NCBI GenBank assembly: GCA_024434115.1
Contig: QMIT01000007.1
Location: 186,001-250,000 of the forward strand
DNA length: 64,000 bases
Direction of reading: 5' to 3'
From: Chloroflexota bacterium
Lineage (GTDB): Bacteria; Chloroflexota; Anaerolineae; Aggregatilineales; J027
A program made the position numbers and the translations under genes. This document shows positions 17,368-25,552 of this stretch, piece by piece. The notes beneath the pieces were generated by a model. That model was not told the DNA's origin, ran no database searches, and saw nothing but the letters and a program-made list of their open reading frames with translations. Numbering within the stretch: the first letter of the stretch is position 1; each line of letters starts with the position of its first letter.

Positions 17368-18345
17368 ATGCGCTATTTTTTGGGGGTAGATGTCGGCAAC
17401 ACCAAATGTCATGCCCTGATTGTGGATGAATCCGGTATGGCGGTTGGTTTTGGTGCGGGTGGGCCGGGAAATCATGAAGTATTAGGGCCGGACGGCTTTC
17501 GAGATGCTCTGCATATGGTGGTCAATACAGCCCTGAACCATGCGTCTTTGAAACCGGAACATATCAGCGGGGCGGGCTTCGGCATCGCGGGTTATGACTG
17601 GCCCTCGGATGGTGTCCTCATGCACCAAGTCATTGATACCCTCGGCATGAATGCGCCTTATCAATTTGTCAACGATGCGATGATTGGCCTCATTGCAGGG
17701 GCAAAGCAGGGGTGGGGGGTAGCGGTTTCCGCAGGGACAAGCTGTAATTGTCGCGGGCGGGACAGGGCCGGAAAAGAGGGCCGGGTGACGGGTAATGGGC
17801 AGTGGTTTGGCGAATACGGCGGCGGCATTGAACTGGTCTATAAAGCCTATGACGCGATGGCCCGTGAATGGTCGCTGCGTGGGCCAAAAACGCTGATTAC
17901 CCAGATTTTTGTCGAGCACTATCAGATCAACAGTGTATTGGATTTATTAGAAGGCATAGCACGGGAACGCCTTCGGATGCGGGCCACTGACGCCGAACTG
18001 GTTTTTAAAGCCTTTCATCAAGGGGATACCGTCGCCGAAAGTATTATTCGCTGGATGAGCCAAGAGTTGGCAGGATTAGCGATTGGGGTCATCCATCAAC
18101 TTGAAATAGAATCACTCGAATTTGAAGTCGTGCTGGCAGGCAGTTTTTATAAAGGCACGCCTCTAATTGAACAGGTCATGCGTGAGGCTATTCAGACGGT
18201 TGCTCCCGGCGCGACACTGGTACGGCTGAATGCCCCGCCTGTCGTGGGTGCGGCAATGCTCGGTATGGAGCAGGTCGGAATTAATTTTACGCAGTACCGT
18301 GACCACATTATCGAAACAGCCAACCGTCAGCTTTATTCGGTTTAG
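17368..18345 (+). CDS. BadF/BadG/BcrA/BcrD-type ATPase, N-acetylglucosamine-kinase-like
   Basis: ASKHA-fold kinase of 325 residues. The N-terminus MRYFLGVDVGNTKCHALIVD is the phosphate-1 motif, with FGIAGYDWPSD, NDAMIGLIAGAKQGWGVAVSAGTSCN and GNGQWFGEYGGG following. This pattern matches eukaryotic-type N-acetylglucosamine kinases and their bacterial relatives. It lies 15 bases after GH4 and 21 before GH20, so GlcNAc released by GH20 is a plausible substrate. Phosphorylation of a disaccharide for GH4 is an alternative. Confidence 0.78.
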   Translation: MRYFLGVDVGNTKCHALIVDESGMAVGFGAGGPGNHEVLGPDGFRDALHMVVNTALNHASLKPEHISGAGFGIAGYDWPSDGVLMHQVIDTLGMNAPYQFVNDAMIGLIAGAKQGWGVAVSAGTSCNCRGRDRAGKEGRVTGNGQWFGEYGGGIELVYKAYDAMAREWSLRGPKTLITQIFVEHYQINSVLDLLEGIARERLRMRATDAELVFKAFHQGDTVAESIIRWMSQELAGLAIGVIHQLEIESLEFEVVLAGSFYKGTPLIEQVMREAIQTVAPGATLVRLNAPPVVGAAMLGMEQVGINFTQYRDHIIETANRQLYSV

Positions 18346-18366
18346 ATTGCACATTAGGACATTCAT

Positions 18367-20217
18367 ATGCCGGAAAAATCCTTGATCTTGCTCCCCATGC
18401 CGCGCCAGTTGAATTATTTGGGTGGCACATTCCAATTACCAACGGACGCGCTGATTGCCATTGCCTCATCAGAGCTATTATTCGAGGCCAAAGTCGCCCA
18501 AAAAGCCCTTATCGCTGCGGGGTTTAGCTGGCCTATCGTCGCAGGCGCACATTATGAAAATATCGGTCTACAACTGGCAATTGATGACACCGTGCCGATT
18601 GCGGAAGGCTATGCGTTGCGGGTTGAAAATGGGCGCATTGTGATTCATGGGGCGGACGCGGCAGGCGTCTATTATGGCGTCTGTACGTTAAGCCAATTGC
18701 TGCAATTCTACGGCAGCGAATTGCCCACCCTAGCCATCGAAGATTTCCCCGATTTTTCGGCGCGGGGGGTGATGTTGGATGTCAGCCGGGATCGTGTGCC
18801 GACAATGGACACGTTGTATACCTTGATTGACAAGCTGGCGAGTTGGAAAGTCAATCAACTGCAATTGTATATGGAACATACCTTTGCCTATCAACATCAC
18901 CGCGAGGTGTGGGCCGAGGCATCCCCCTTTACCGGACAAGAAATTTTAGAATTGGATGCCTATTCCCGTCATCGGCATATCCAACTCGTGCCCAATCAAA
19001 ACAGCCTCGGTCATATGGAACGCTGGCTCAAATTTCCGCGTTATTTGCCATTGGCAGAAAAACCGGAAGGTTTCAGCGTGTCGTGGGATTTACCCGGCAA
19101 AATTCGCCCCCCCAGCACTCTTAATCCGCTTGACTTCGGTAGTCTGGAATTAATCTACGGCTTGTATGATGAACTCCTGCCTCATTTCTCCAGCCGCCTG
19201 TTTAATGTCGGGGGAGATGAGCCATGGGAATTGGGTAAAGGCAAAAGCCAAGCCGCTGTTCAAGAACGAGGGGGACGGGTGTATCTAGAATATTTGCTGA
19301 AACTGCACGAGAAAGTTGCCGCCAGCGGACATCAAATGCAGTTTTGGGGCGACATCATTGTGAAATATCCCGATCTTGTACCCGAACTGCCTGCGGATGC
19401 CATTCCGATGTTATGGGGATATGAGGCCAACGACCCAGCCGAATCCGAATGTGAGATGATGGCAGCGGCAGGGCTGGAATTTTATGTTTGCCCCGGCACT
19501 TCAACATGGAACAGTTTGGTGGGCCGCACCGATAACGCGATGAGTAATTTACGCACCGCCGCGACCAATGGGCGTAAATATAGGGCAACAGGGTATCTCA
19601 ATACCGAATGGGGCGATGGTGGGCATTGGCAACCGCTTTCAACTGCCTATCTTGGCTTTGCATATGGCGCGGCGATGTCATGGTGTGTGGCAACTAATAC
19701 CGATCTCGACATTGCAGCCGCATTGGATTTATATGCCTTCCACGACAAGGCCGGGGTCATGGGAAAACTGGCCTATGATTTGGGCAATGTCTATCAATTG
19801 ATTGACCCCCATCGGCATAATGGGAATACGCTCATTTACAGTTTGCAGATGCCACGTCAATTTATTTTGGCAGCACTGGATAAGGCCGATCAACCCATCA
19901 CAGTTGAAAAATTGCGAAATTTCATTCAGCAGGTGGATGCGATTATCGGATGGCTACCGCAAACACGAATCGAGACCGAGGAAGGCCGACTCATCATTTT
20001 AGAATATCAGCAAGCCGCTGATTTACTGCGTCATGCCGCCAAACGGATGCTGTGGGTAATGGGTGAACCCATTCAGTCGTCTAAGGAATTGGCAGCGGAA
20101 TTGGGACGATTGGTAGAGCAGCAAAAAACCAACTGGCTCGCGCGGCATCGAATCGGCGGATTGAGTGACAGTATCGAGCGTTTCGATTTCTTATTCGAGG
20201 AATATCAGCAGGGCTAA
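18367..20217 (+). CDS. Family GH20 beta-N-acetylhexosaminidase-like protein
   Basis: Exo-acting hexosaminidase of 616 residues with no signal peptide, so probably cytoplasmic. A GH20b-like N-terminal domain spans about 5-125 and leads into the barrel at DFPDFSARGVMLDVSRDRVPT. The catalytic pair is Asp284-Glu285 in RLFNVGGDEPWEL; the residue usually a histidine before xGGDE is asparagine here. Also visible are LVPNQNSLGHMERWL and YLNTEWGDGGHWQ. It closes the GH4-kinase-GH20 run and is followed by a terminator. Substrate is likely a short GlcNAc- or GalNAc-containing oligosaccharide. Confidence 0.83.
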   Translation: MPEKSLILLPMPRQLNYLGGTFQLPTDALIAIASSELLFEAKVAQKALIAAGFSWPIVAGAHYENIGLQLAIDDTVPIAEGYALRVENGRIVIHGADAAGVYYGVCTLSQLLQFYGSELPTLAIEDFPDFSARGVMLDVSRDRVPTMDTLYTLIDKLASWKVNQLQLYMEHTFAYQHHREVWAEASPFTGQEILELDAYSRHRHIQLVPNQNSLGHMERWLKFPRYLPLAEKPEGFSVSWDLPGKIRPPSTLNPLDFGSLELIYGLYDELLPHFSSRLFNVGGDEPWELGKGKSQAAVQERGGRVYLEYLLKLHEKVAASGHQMQFWGDIIVKYPDLVPELPADAIPMLWGYEANDPAESECEMMAAAGLEFYVCPGTSTWNSLVGRTDNAMSNLRTAATNGRKYRATGYLNTEWGDGGHWQPLSTAYLGFAYGAAMSWCVATNTDLDIAAALDLYAFHDKAGVMGKLAYDLGNVYQLIDPHRHNGNTLIYSLQMPRQFILAALDKADQPITVEKLRNFIQQVDAIIGWLPQTRIETEEGRLIILEYQQAADLLRHAAKRMLWVMGEPIQSSKELAAELGRLVEQQKTNWLARHRIGGLSDSIERFDFLFEEYQQG

Positions 20218-20227
20218 GGTAGGTACA

Positions 20228-20258
20228 AAAAGGGCGATGTTGCACAGGTCGCCCTTTT
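20228..20258. terminator. Bidirectional intrinsic terminator between GH20 and GH31
   Basis: AAAAGGGCGA (20228-20237) pairs perfectly with TCGCCCTTTT (20249-20258) around an 11-base loop. The A and T runs on both sides let it serve the two convergent genes. Confidence 0.8.
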
Positions 20259-20262
20259 CAAA

Positions 20263-21966
20263 TCAACTCACTCGCACAAACAGCGGCAGTACATCCAACG
20301 GGGCTGGATAATCGCGCAGCCATTGACCACCTGTGTGCTGTTCAGAATCATCCCAATAGCTGGCCCATGTCCCCGATGGCAAATAGATGTCGCGCTGACG
20401 TGCGCCTTCTTGCATAACCGGGGCGACCAATAACTCCTCACCAATCAAGTATTCATCATCACAAACCAGTGCAGCCTCATCTTGGGGGGCTAACCACCAA
20501 ATCGGGCGGACAATCGGCACTTGCTGACGGGCCAGCGACTTGTTTAACCCTGCTAGGTCGCCATGTAATTGGGCATAGCGGGCACAAATCTTGGCACACT
20601 CTTCGCCATACTCCCATGGAGGAATGCTGAATTGAATAATCGGCATGGGCGCGACGGCCTGTGTCCAGCGAATCAACAGTTCGGCGGTAGGTTTATCTTC
20701 ACCATATTGATTGCCCCCTATCATATCGGGGAAGCTGTAGGGATAGCCCAATAAATGGATGGTTATGGCTTGGGTAATTGCACTGGCAAGACCATTGGCG
20801 TGGCCCCATTGGGTCGCCTTGTCCCACTGGCGAAACAACATGGGTTGCGATTGGCTAAACCATGCCGAACGGCTGTCTGACCATGCAAAACGTTGAGCGG
20901 CATTTTCAATATAGTGGTGGGTGGCGTAATTCGGTGCGCCAGAATGATGCCGCACGGTGTTGGGGATGTCATAAAACATCGCCTCCCCCGCGTCGAACTT
21001 ATAGCCATCCAAGTTGATTTCTTTGGCAAGTCGTTCCAAATTATCCAAGTGCCAGCGCATCGCATCGGGATTAGTGACATCCAAAAAGGCCGCTTTGCCT
21101 TCCCACCATGTCCCAATGTAGGGCGTGCCATCGGGATTTTTGATGACATACCCCAATTCAAGCGCGGGCTTAAAGTGGGCCGACGTCTCCATAAAAAACG
21201 GCACACACCACAGCGTCACATGCAGGCCCATTTCATGCAAAGCCGCGATGGTCTGGGCCGGAGTAGGGAATTTTCCTAAATCAAAGCGGGTGTTGCCAAA
21301 TTCATCCTGCCATTTAGCGTCAATGCCAAGAATGCTACAAGAAAAGCCATGTTCCACCATCTTATGGGCAAAACCAAGCACCTTATCATGTGAAATATGG
21401 TTTTTGAAATGTGCCCAAGTTGTCCAGAGTGGCTTTTCAATGACATAATCGGGTGGCGGCGGGGCGATTTTCAACAGCGTCCAAAAGGCTTCCACGACTT
21501 GGCGGGGATTATCACATTCAAAAAAACGTAGCGTCAAGTTTTTGCCCTTGATGCGTAGTTGCTGGGTTGTTTCGATGCCCGCGGCTAGCTGAGGGCGGAT
21601 GTCAAAAGGGGCAGCCGCTGAAAAGCTATGTTGGGGTGGTTCGCCATGAATGGGAGCATTAAAACCAACTTCGACATCATCCCCTTCGACCAGCACCCCA
21701 CCACCTTTGGAATTCCACCAAAAGGGATGCAAGATACCAAGCAAACCCGTGCGCCCGTTGTCGCTGGTGATAAAAGGGGCCGCATACATGGCAATTTTTT
21801 CTAGCGGCCACTGTTGGTGAACCAAGCCGCCCCCACCGTACCAATGATCGTCGCCAAGTTCGATGAAAATCTCCTCTATTCCACGCCAAATAGAGCCGTG
21901 CTCCCATGTTTCCTTTTGCACGTCATAAGGCGAGTGATAATCTATTTCGATCTTTGGGTCTTTCAT
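20263..21966 (-). CDS. Family GH31 alpha-glycosidase, MYORG-like branch
   Basis: Retaining alpha-glycosidase, 567 residues, without signal peptide. The nucleophile is Asp325 in LDGYKFDAGEA, and the acid/base candidate is Asp414 in SFPDMIGGNQYGED. The PDMxGGN form and the short length recall the branch that includes human MYORG, reported as an alpha-galactosidase, rather than ordinary alpha-glucosidases or alpha-xylosidases. It overlaps the GH42 gene by one base (ATGA), so both enzymes are made together. Together they could remove alpha- and beta-linked galactose from the sugar taken up by the upstream importer. Confidence 0.82.
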   Translation of the reverse strand: MKDPKIEIDYHSPYDVQKETWEHGSIWRGIEEIFIELGDDHWYGGGGLVHQQWPLEKIAMYAAPFITSDNGRTGLLGILHPFWWNSKGGGVLVEGDDVEVGFNAPIHGEPPQHSFSAAAPFDIRPQLAAGIETTQQLRIKGKNLTLRFFECDNPRQVVEAFWTLLKIAPPPPDYVIEKPLWTTWAHFKNHISHDKVLGFAHKMVEHGFSCSILGIDAKWQDEFGNTRFDLGKFPTPAQTIAALHEMGLHVTLWCVPFFMETSAHFKPALELGYVIKNPDGTPYIGTWWEGKAAFLDVTNPDAMRWHLDNLERLAKEINLDGYKFDAGEAMFYDIPNTVRHHSGAPNYATHHYIENAAQRFAWSDSRSAWFSQSQPMLFRQWDKATQWGHANGLASAITQAITIHLLGYPYSFPDMIGGNQYGEDKPTAELLIRWTQAVAPMPIIQFSIPPWEYGEECAKICARYAQLHGDLAGLNKSLARQQVPIVRPIWWLAPQDEAALVCDDEYLIGEELLVAPVMQEGARQRDIYLPSGTWASYWDDSEQHTGGQWLRDYPAPLDVLPLFVRVS

Positions 21967-23879
21967 CAGCCATCTATCCTTGTATAACGTGCATCATATC
22001 CTGACAAGCTATCTGTTGGGCTATCAGCATGGTTCATTTCGACTTGCCATCTTGAGCCATCATTACCCAGTAAAGTGCCTAATTTTACAGACTGACTGGT
22101 AATTTGGAGCGCCTCGAGCAAAGCTGCAAAATTTTCGGGCCAGCAGCCAATATAAAACGCTTCACCTGATCCCACCGCATTCACCGTCGCAGCGACTTGA
22201 TTGGCGAGGCGACCATCGGAATACATAAGCAAGGGTCGAGCGGTACTGGATTCTAACACCTCTGCCCAAATTTTATAGGCAAAATGGGTTTTTGCACCAC
22301 TGGTCTGCTGAACGTGTTTGCCGGGGCGATGACTGGGCCATTCGGTATAACTTTCGGGTGGCACACTATAATAATCGCGCACCCGCGCCCCAATCAAATC
22401 AGCTAGACCAACAGGGAGAGTACAGGCTGTAGCGATATTGCTGGCGTGCCGCACGTAGGATCGAAATGTATAGATCAGTCGTCCGCCGTGTTCGACCCAC
22501 TTTTGCCATTTTTCGACCTCACCGGGGTGAATCAAAATCGGGGCAGGGATAATCACCGTCTCGTAACCTGCTAAATCTGCTCCGCGTGGCAAAAAATCAA
22601 CTGCGATATTGTGTTTCCAAAAGCCCGCATAAATTTCATTGACGAGGGTGTAATAGCTGAAATCGCGGTTATAGGGTTCAAGTTCGATTGCCCACAAATC
22701 ATTATAATCGTACACGATGCCAACTTTGGCTTGGGGGCGAGTGAAACTCGGCAGGGGTGAAACTTCACGGCTGACTTGTTGACTTTCATAATAGCTCTGA
22801 TCGGGGCTGTTATCCCATTTTAAGATGCCGCGATGATATTGTTCTTGACCCGTGCGTCCGGCCCGAAAACGGAAATAAATAATCGCCGACGCCCCATGTG
22901 CTATTGCTTGATGACTCCACAGCCGTATCTGCCCTTCAGGTACAGGGGGATTATAAAGATGCCAATTGACTGGCCCCGGTTGCTGCTCCATCACCCAAAA
23001 AGGTTGGCGCTTGAAGCTGTGCATCAAATCCAGATTGAGGGCGGTCTCGATTGGCCCCGACATACCATGTGGATAATTATCGTAAGAAACAAAGTCCAAA
23101 TCTTCGGCCAGTTTCCAGTAATCTAATGACCAGTGTCGAATCATAAAATTATGGGTAATCCAACGTCCGGGGGACAAGGGGCGCAAAATTTCGATTTGTT
23201 TGCGCTGAAAACGTTCCCATGTGTTGGATGAAAAACGACGATAGTCTAGCAGCATGGAGGGGCTTTGTGGTTCGGTGGTGATGCCGGGAATCGGGATATG
23301 CACCCAATCGCGGTAGGTCATGCCCCAAAACTGCGTGCCCCATGCCGCGTTTAGGCTGTCGAGTGTGCCGTATTTCTCGCGCAGCCATTCATGAAAACGG
23401 CGACGACAGTGGTCACAATAGCAGCGGGTAGTCTGGCCCACCCCAAATTCGTTGTCAATCTGCCAGCCAATGACCGCCGGATGTTGACCAAAGCGCTCGG
23501 CGATACGGGTTGTGATATTAAAAGCGTGTTCTTGAAAGGCCGGAACATTGCCACAGGGCTGACGCCGCGCACCGGGGCTAATGCGAATCCCCTGCTCATT
23601 AACCCGCAGAATGTCAGGATACCGATGGGTTAGCCATGGGGGTGGGGTTGGCGTGGGGGTGCAGAGAACAATTTTGAGGCCCTCCGCCGCCAAGATTTCG
23701 ATGGCCTCTTCCAACCAATCAAAATCATAAACCCCCGCACTTGGTTCCATCTTATCCCATGCGAATTCGGCAAGTCGCACGACGCTGAGACCGACTTCGC
23801 GCATCATACGAGCATCGTTGGGCCAATACTCTTTGGGCCATTGTTCGGGGTAGTAGGCACATCCGGTCAAAACGGACAT
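21966..23879 (-). CDS. Family GH42 beta-galactosidase
   Basis: Intracellular beta-galactosidase of 637 residues without signal peptide. The opening GCAYYPEQWPKEYWPNDARMM is typical. The acid/base is Glu144 in GWQIDNEFG and the nucleophile Glu298 in FWVMEQQPG. The zinc-site cysteines Cys110, Cys153, Cys155 and Cys158 (CYCDHC) are all present, as in thermophilic GH42 enzymes. The trimerisation domain follows at about 385-590. Located between the MalG-type permease and GH31 in the same minus-strand operon, after a 134-base gap that holds an inverted repeat. Confidence 0.92.
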   Translation of the reverse strand: MSVLTGCAYYPEQWPKEYWPNDARMMREVGLSVVRLAEFAWDKMEPSAGVYDFDWLEEAIEILAAEGLKIVLCTPTPTPPPWLTHRYPDILRVNEQGIRISPGARRQPCGNVPAFQEHAFNITTRIAERFGQHPAVIGWQIDNEFGVGQTTRCYCDHCRRRFHEWLREKYGTLDSLNAAWGTQFWGMTYRDWVHIPIPGITTEPQSPSMLLDYRRFSSNTWERFQRKQIEILRPLSPGRWITHNFMIRHWSLDYWKLAEDLDFVSYDNYPHGMSGPIETALNLDLMHSFKRQPFWVMEQQPGPVNWHLYNPPVPEGQIRLWSHQAIAHGASAIIYFRFRAGRTGQEQYHRGILKWDNSPDQSYYESQQVSREVSPLPSFTRPQAKVGIVYDYNDLWAIELEPYNRDFSYYTLVNEIYAGFWKHNIAVDFLPRGADLAGYETVIIPAPILIHPGEVEKWQKWVEHGGRLIYTFRSYVRHASNIATACTLPVGLADLIGARVRDYYSVPPESYTEWPSHRPGKHVQQTSGAKTHFAYKIWAEVLESSTARPLLMYSDGRLANQVAATVNAVGSGEAFYIGCWPENFAALLEALQITSQSVKLGTLLGNDGSRWQVEMNHADSPTDSLSGYDARYTRIDG

Positions 23880-23940
23880 GAGGACACTCCATCTAGTTGA
23901 GGGGTTAGATAAAATAAGGCGTTTGTTAAATGATGAACGA

Positions 23941-23965
23941 GGGACGACCCGATGCGAGCCGTCCC
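23941..23965 (-). other. Intercistronic inverted repeat before GH42
   Basis: GGGACG (23941-23946) pairs with CGTCCC (23960-23965) in the gap between the permease stop and the GH42 start. There is no T run, so it may tune mRNA stability or processing rather than stop transcription. Confidence 0.4.
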
Positions 23966-24013
23966 CCTTAAGTTTCCAGTTTCAAATGTTGAGATAGCTT
24001 ACCCGAAAATAGA

Positions 24014-25540
24014 TTATCCTTTCAAGCCAGAGGATGTAATGCCTTCTACAAAATACTTCTGGGCAAGGATAAACACCAAAATCGGCGGCAAGATCATCAC
24101 GGCGGCCCCGGTCAGCACCAAGTTAGGTTTATCGGCGTGGATGTTGCTCAAGGTAATCAATGATAGAGTCAGCACGTGATTGTCTTTATTATTGGTACTG
24201 ATAATCACCAGCGGCCAGATAAAGCTGTTCCATGCATAGAGGAAGGTGAAAATGGCCTGTGTAGCGATAACCGGGGTGCTAAGGGGGACAAAAATGCGCC
24301 ACAGAATCCGTAGACGGCTGCATCCATCCAATAAAGCGGCTTCTTCGATTTCTTTGGGAAAGGTCACAAAAAACTGACGCATCAGGAACGTGCCATAAGC
24401 TGAAAATATCCAAGGCACGATCAGCGAAACGATCCGGTCATTCCATTCAATCGCCACCATGAGCTTATACATCGGCACAATCAACACGACAAAGGGGATC
24501 ATGATTGAACCGAGGTAGGCAAGAAACAGCGTATCACGCCCTCTAAAATCAATCCGCGAAAACGCATAACCCCCAAACACCGAGGTGACAATTTGCCCCA
24601 AGACCACCGAGATGGTCACAAGAACCGTGTTCACCAAGGGGCGGTCTAGTTTGAGGCTCTGGTCTTCACCCCGCCCCAAAACGGTATCGTAATTCGTAAG
24701 TTGGAATTCGACTTTTTCCGCCGCTTTGACCGTTTCGACGGGTGTGGTATACACCACAAAACCAATATCTTGGGGGTCAACGAAGGCTGTCACCGTTGAA
24801 TTGGAAGCCATTAGCAATTCTCGAACTGAATCGCCACTGTGCAACTCAAAAACCAAATAGCCCCGATCATTACCCTCGTTATCTAAGAGCGTTTCTTCGC
24901 GCCCGGTATTGACCAGCACCCATTCATCCCCTTTTAGCTGCCCGCCACTGTAGGCAAACAAGGGAACGGTAATGTCATAAAGAGCTAGTGTTGTGCTTTG
25001 GGCTTGTCCATCCATCATCAGGTTATAGGCAGTAAATTCATTGGTACGATTGTTGCGATCTGTTAATTCGACTTTAGTGTCGGCTCGGCTCAGGGTAATT
25101 TCAGCACCAGAGGTTTTATCTAGTTCGACTTCTGTACCATCGCTTGTAACCCAGCCAATCGGCAGGGCCAAATAAACTTCGGGTCGGCGGCGGGCATTGG
25201 CGTGGGTATCATTTTTAAGTTCGGCCTCAAGTAAGGTACGGGTGGTCAAATACCCAAATTCCACTTTATCATCATCACCACTGGCAATTACGGCATCCCG
25301 TTTGCTGCCATTAACGTCAAAGGAATACAGCGGGACTTGGGTATCCTGAAAATCCGTGTCGAGTTGGGTAAAAGGCAGCAGGCGGCGTGGATTACCCGCA
25401 AAATCCTGATTGTTTTTTAATGAGGCCAGAATCATGTAAATAAAGGGAAACAACATGATAAAGCCAAAAGTCAGCAGAAACAGGTGGATACAACCGCGCG
25501 AGGCCCATACTCTGAGTTCATGGTTCGGTTCTTTTTGCAT
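24014..25540 (-). CDS. CUT1 sugar ABC permease (MalG-like) with large extracytoplasmic insert
   Basis: Second permease of the galactoside-type importer, 508 residues against about 280-300 for ordinary MalG proteins. The first membrane helix is at about 18-40; the rest of the MalG core, starting near PLVNTVLVTISVVLGQ, spans 301-508 and holds the ATPase-contact loop EEAALLDGCSRLRILWRIFVP. Between them about 250 extracytoplasmic residues contain diverged repeats: VPLYSFDVNGSKRDAVIASG near 69, VPLFAYSGGQ to LVNTGREETLLD near 192, and VRELLMASNSTVTAFVDP near 239. A similar insert occurs in the permease at 53000. It lies 12 bases after the MalF-type gene. Confidence 0.88.
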   Translation of the reverse strand: MQKEPNHELRVWASRGCIHLFLLTFGFIMLFPFIYMILASLKNNQDFAGNPRRLLPFTQLDTDFQDTQVPLYSFDVNGSKRDAVIASGDDDKVEFGYLTTRTLLEAELKNDTHANARRRPEVYLALPIGWVTSDGTEVELDKTSGAEITLSRADTKVELTDRNNRTNEFTAYNLMMDGQAQSTTLALYDITVPLFAYSGGQLKGDEWVLVNTGREETLLDNEGNDRGYLVFELHSGDSVRELLMASNSTVTAFVDPQDIGFVVYTTPVETVKAAEKVEFQLTNYDTVLGRGEDQSLKLDRPLVNTVLVTISVVLGQIVTSVFGGYAFSRIDFRGRDTLFLAYLGSIMIPFVVLIVPMYKLMVAIEWNDRIVSLIVPWIFSAYGTFLMRQFFVTFPKEIEEAALLDGCSRLRILWRIFVPLSTPVIATQAIFTFLYAWNSFIWPLVIISTNNKDNHVLTLSLITLSNIHADKPNLVLTGAAVMILPPILVFILAQKYFVEGITSSGLKG

Positions 25541-25552
25541 GGTTGGGTCTCC

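Noticed and set aside
20263..21966. GH31 as a sulfoquinovosidase
   Set aside because: No sulfoquinovose transport or catabolic genes are nearby, and the acid/base motif PDMIGGN points to the MYORG-like branch.
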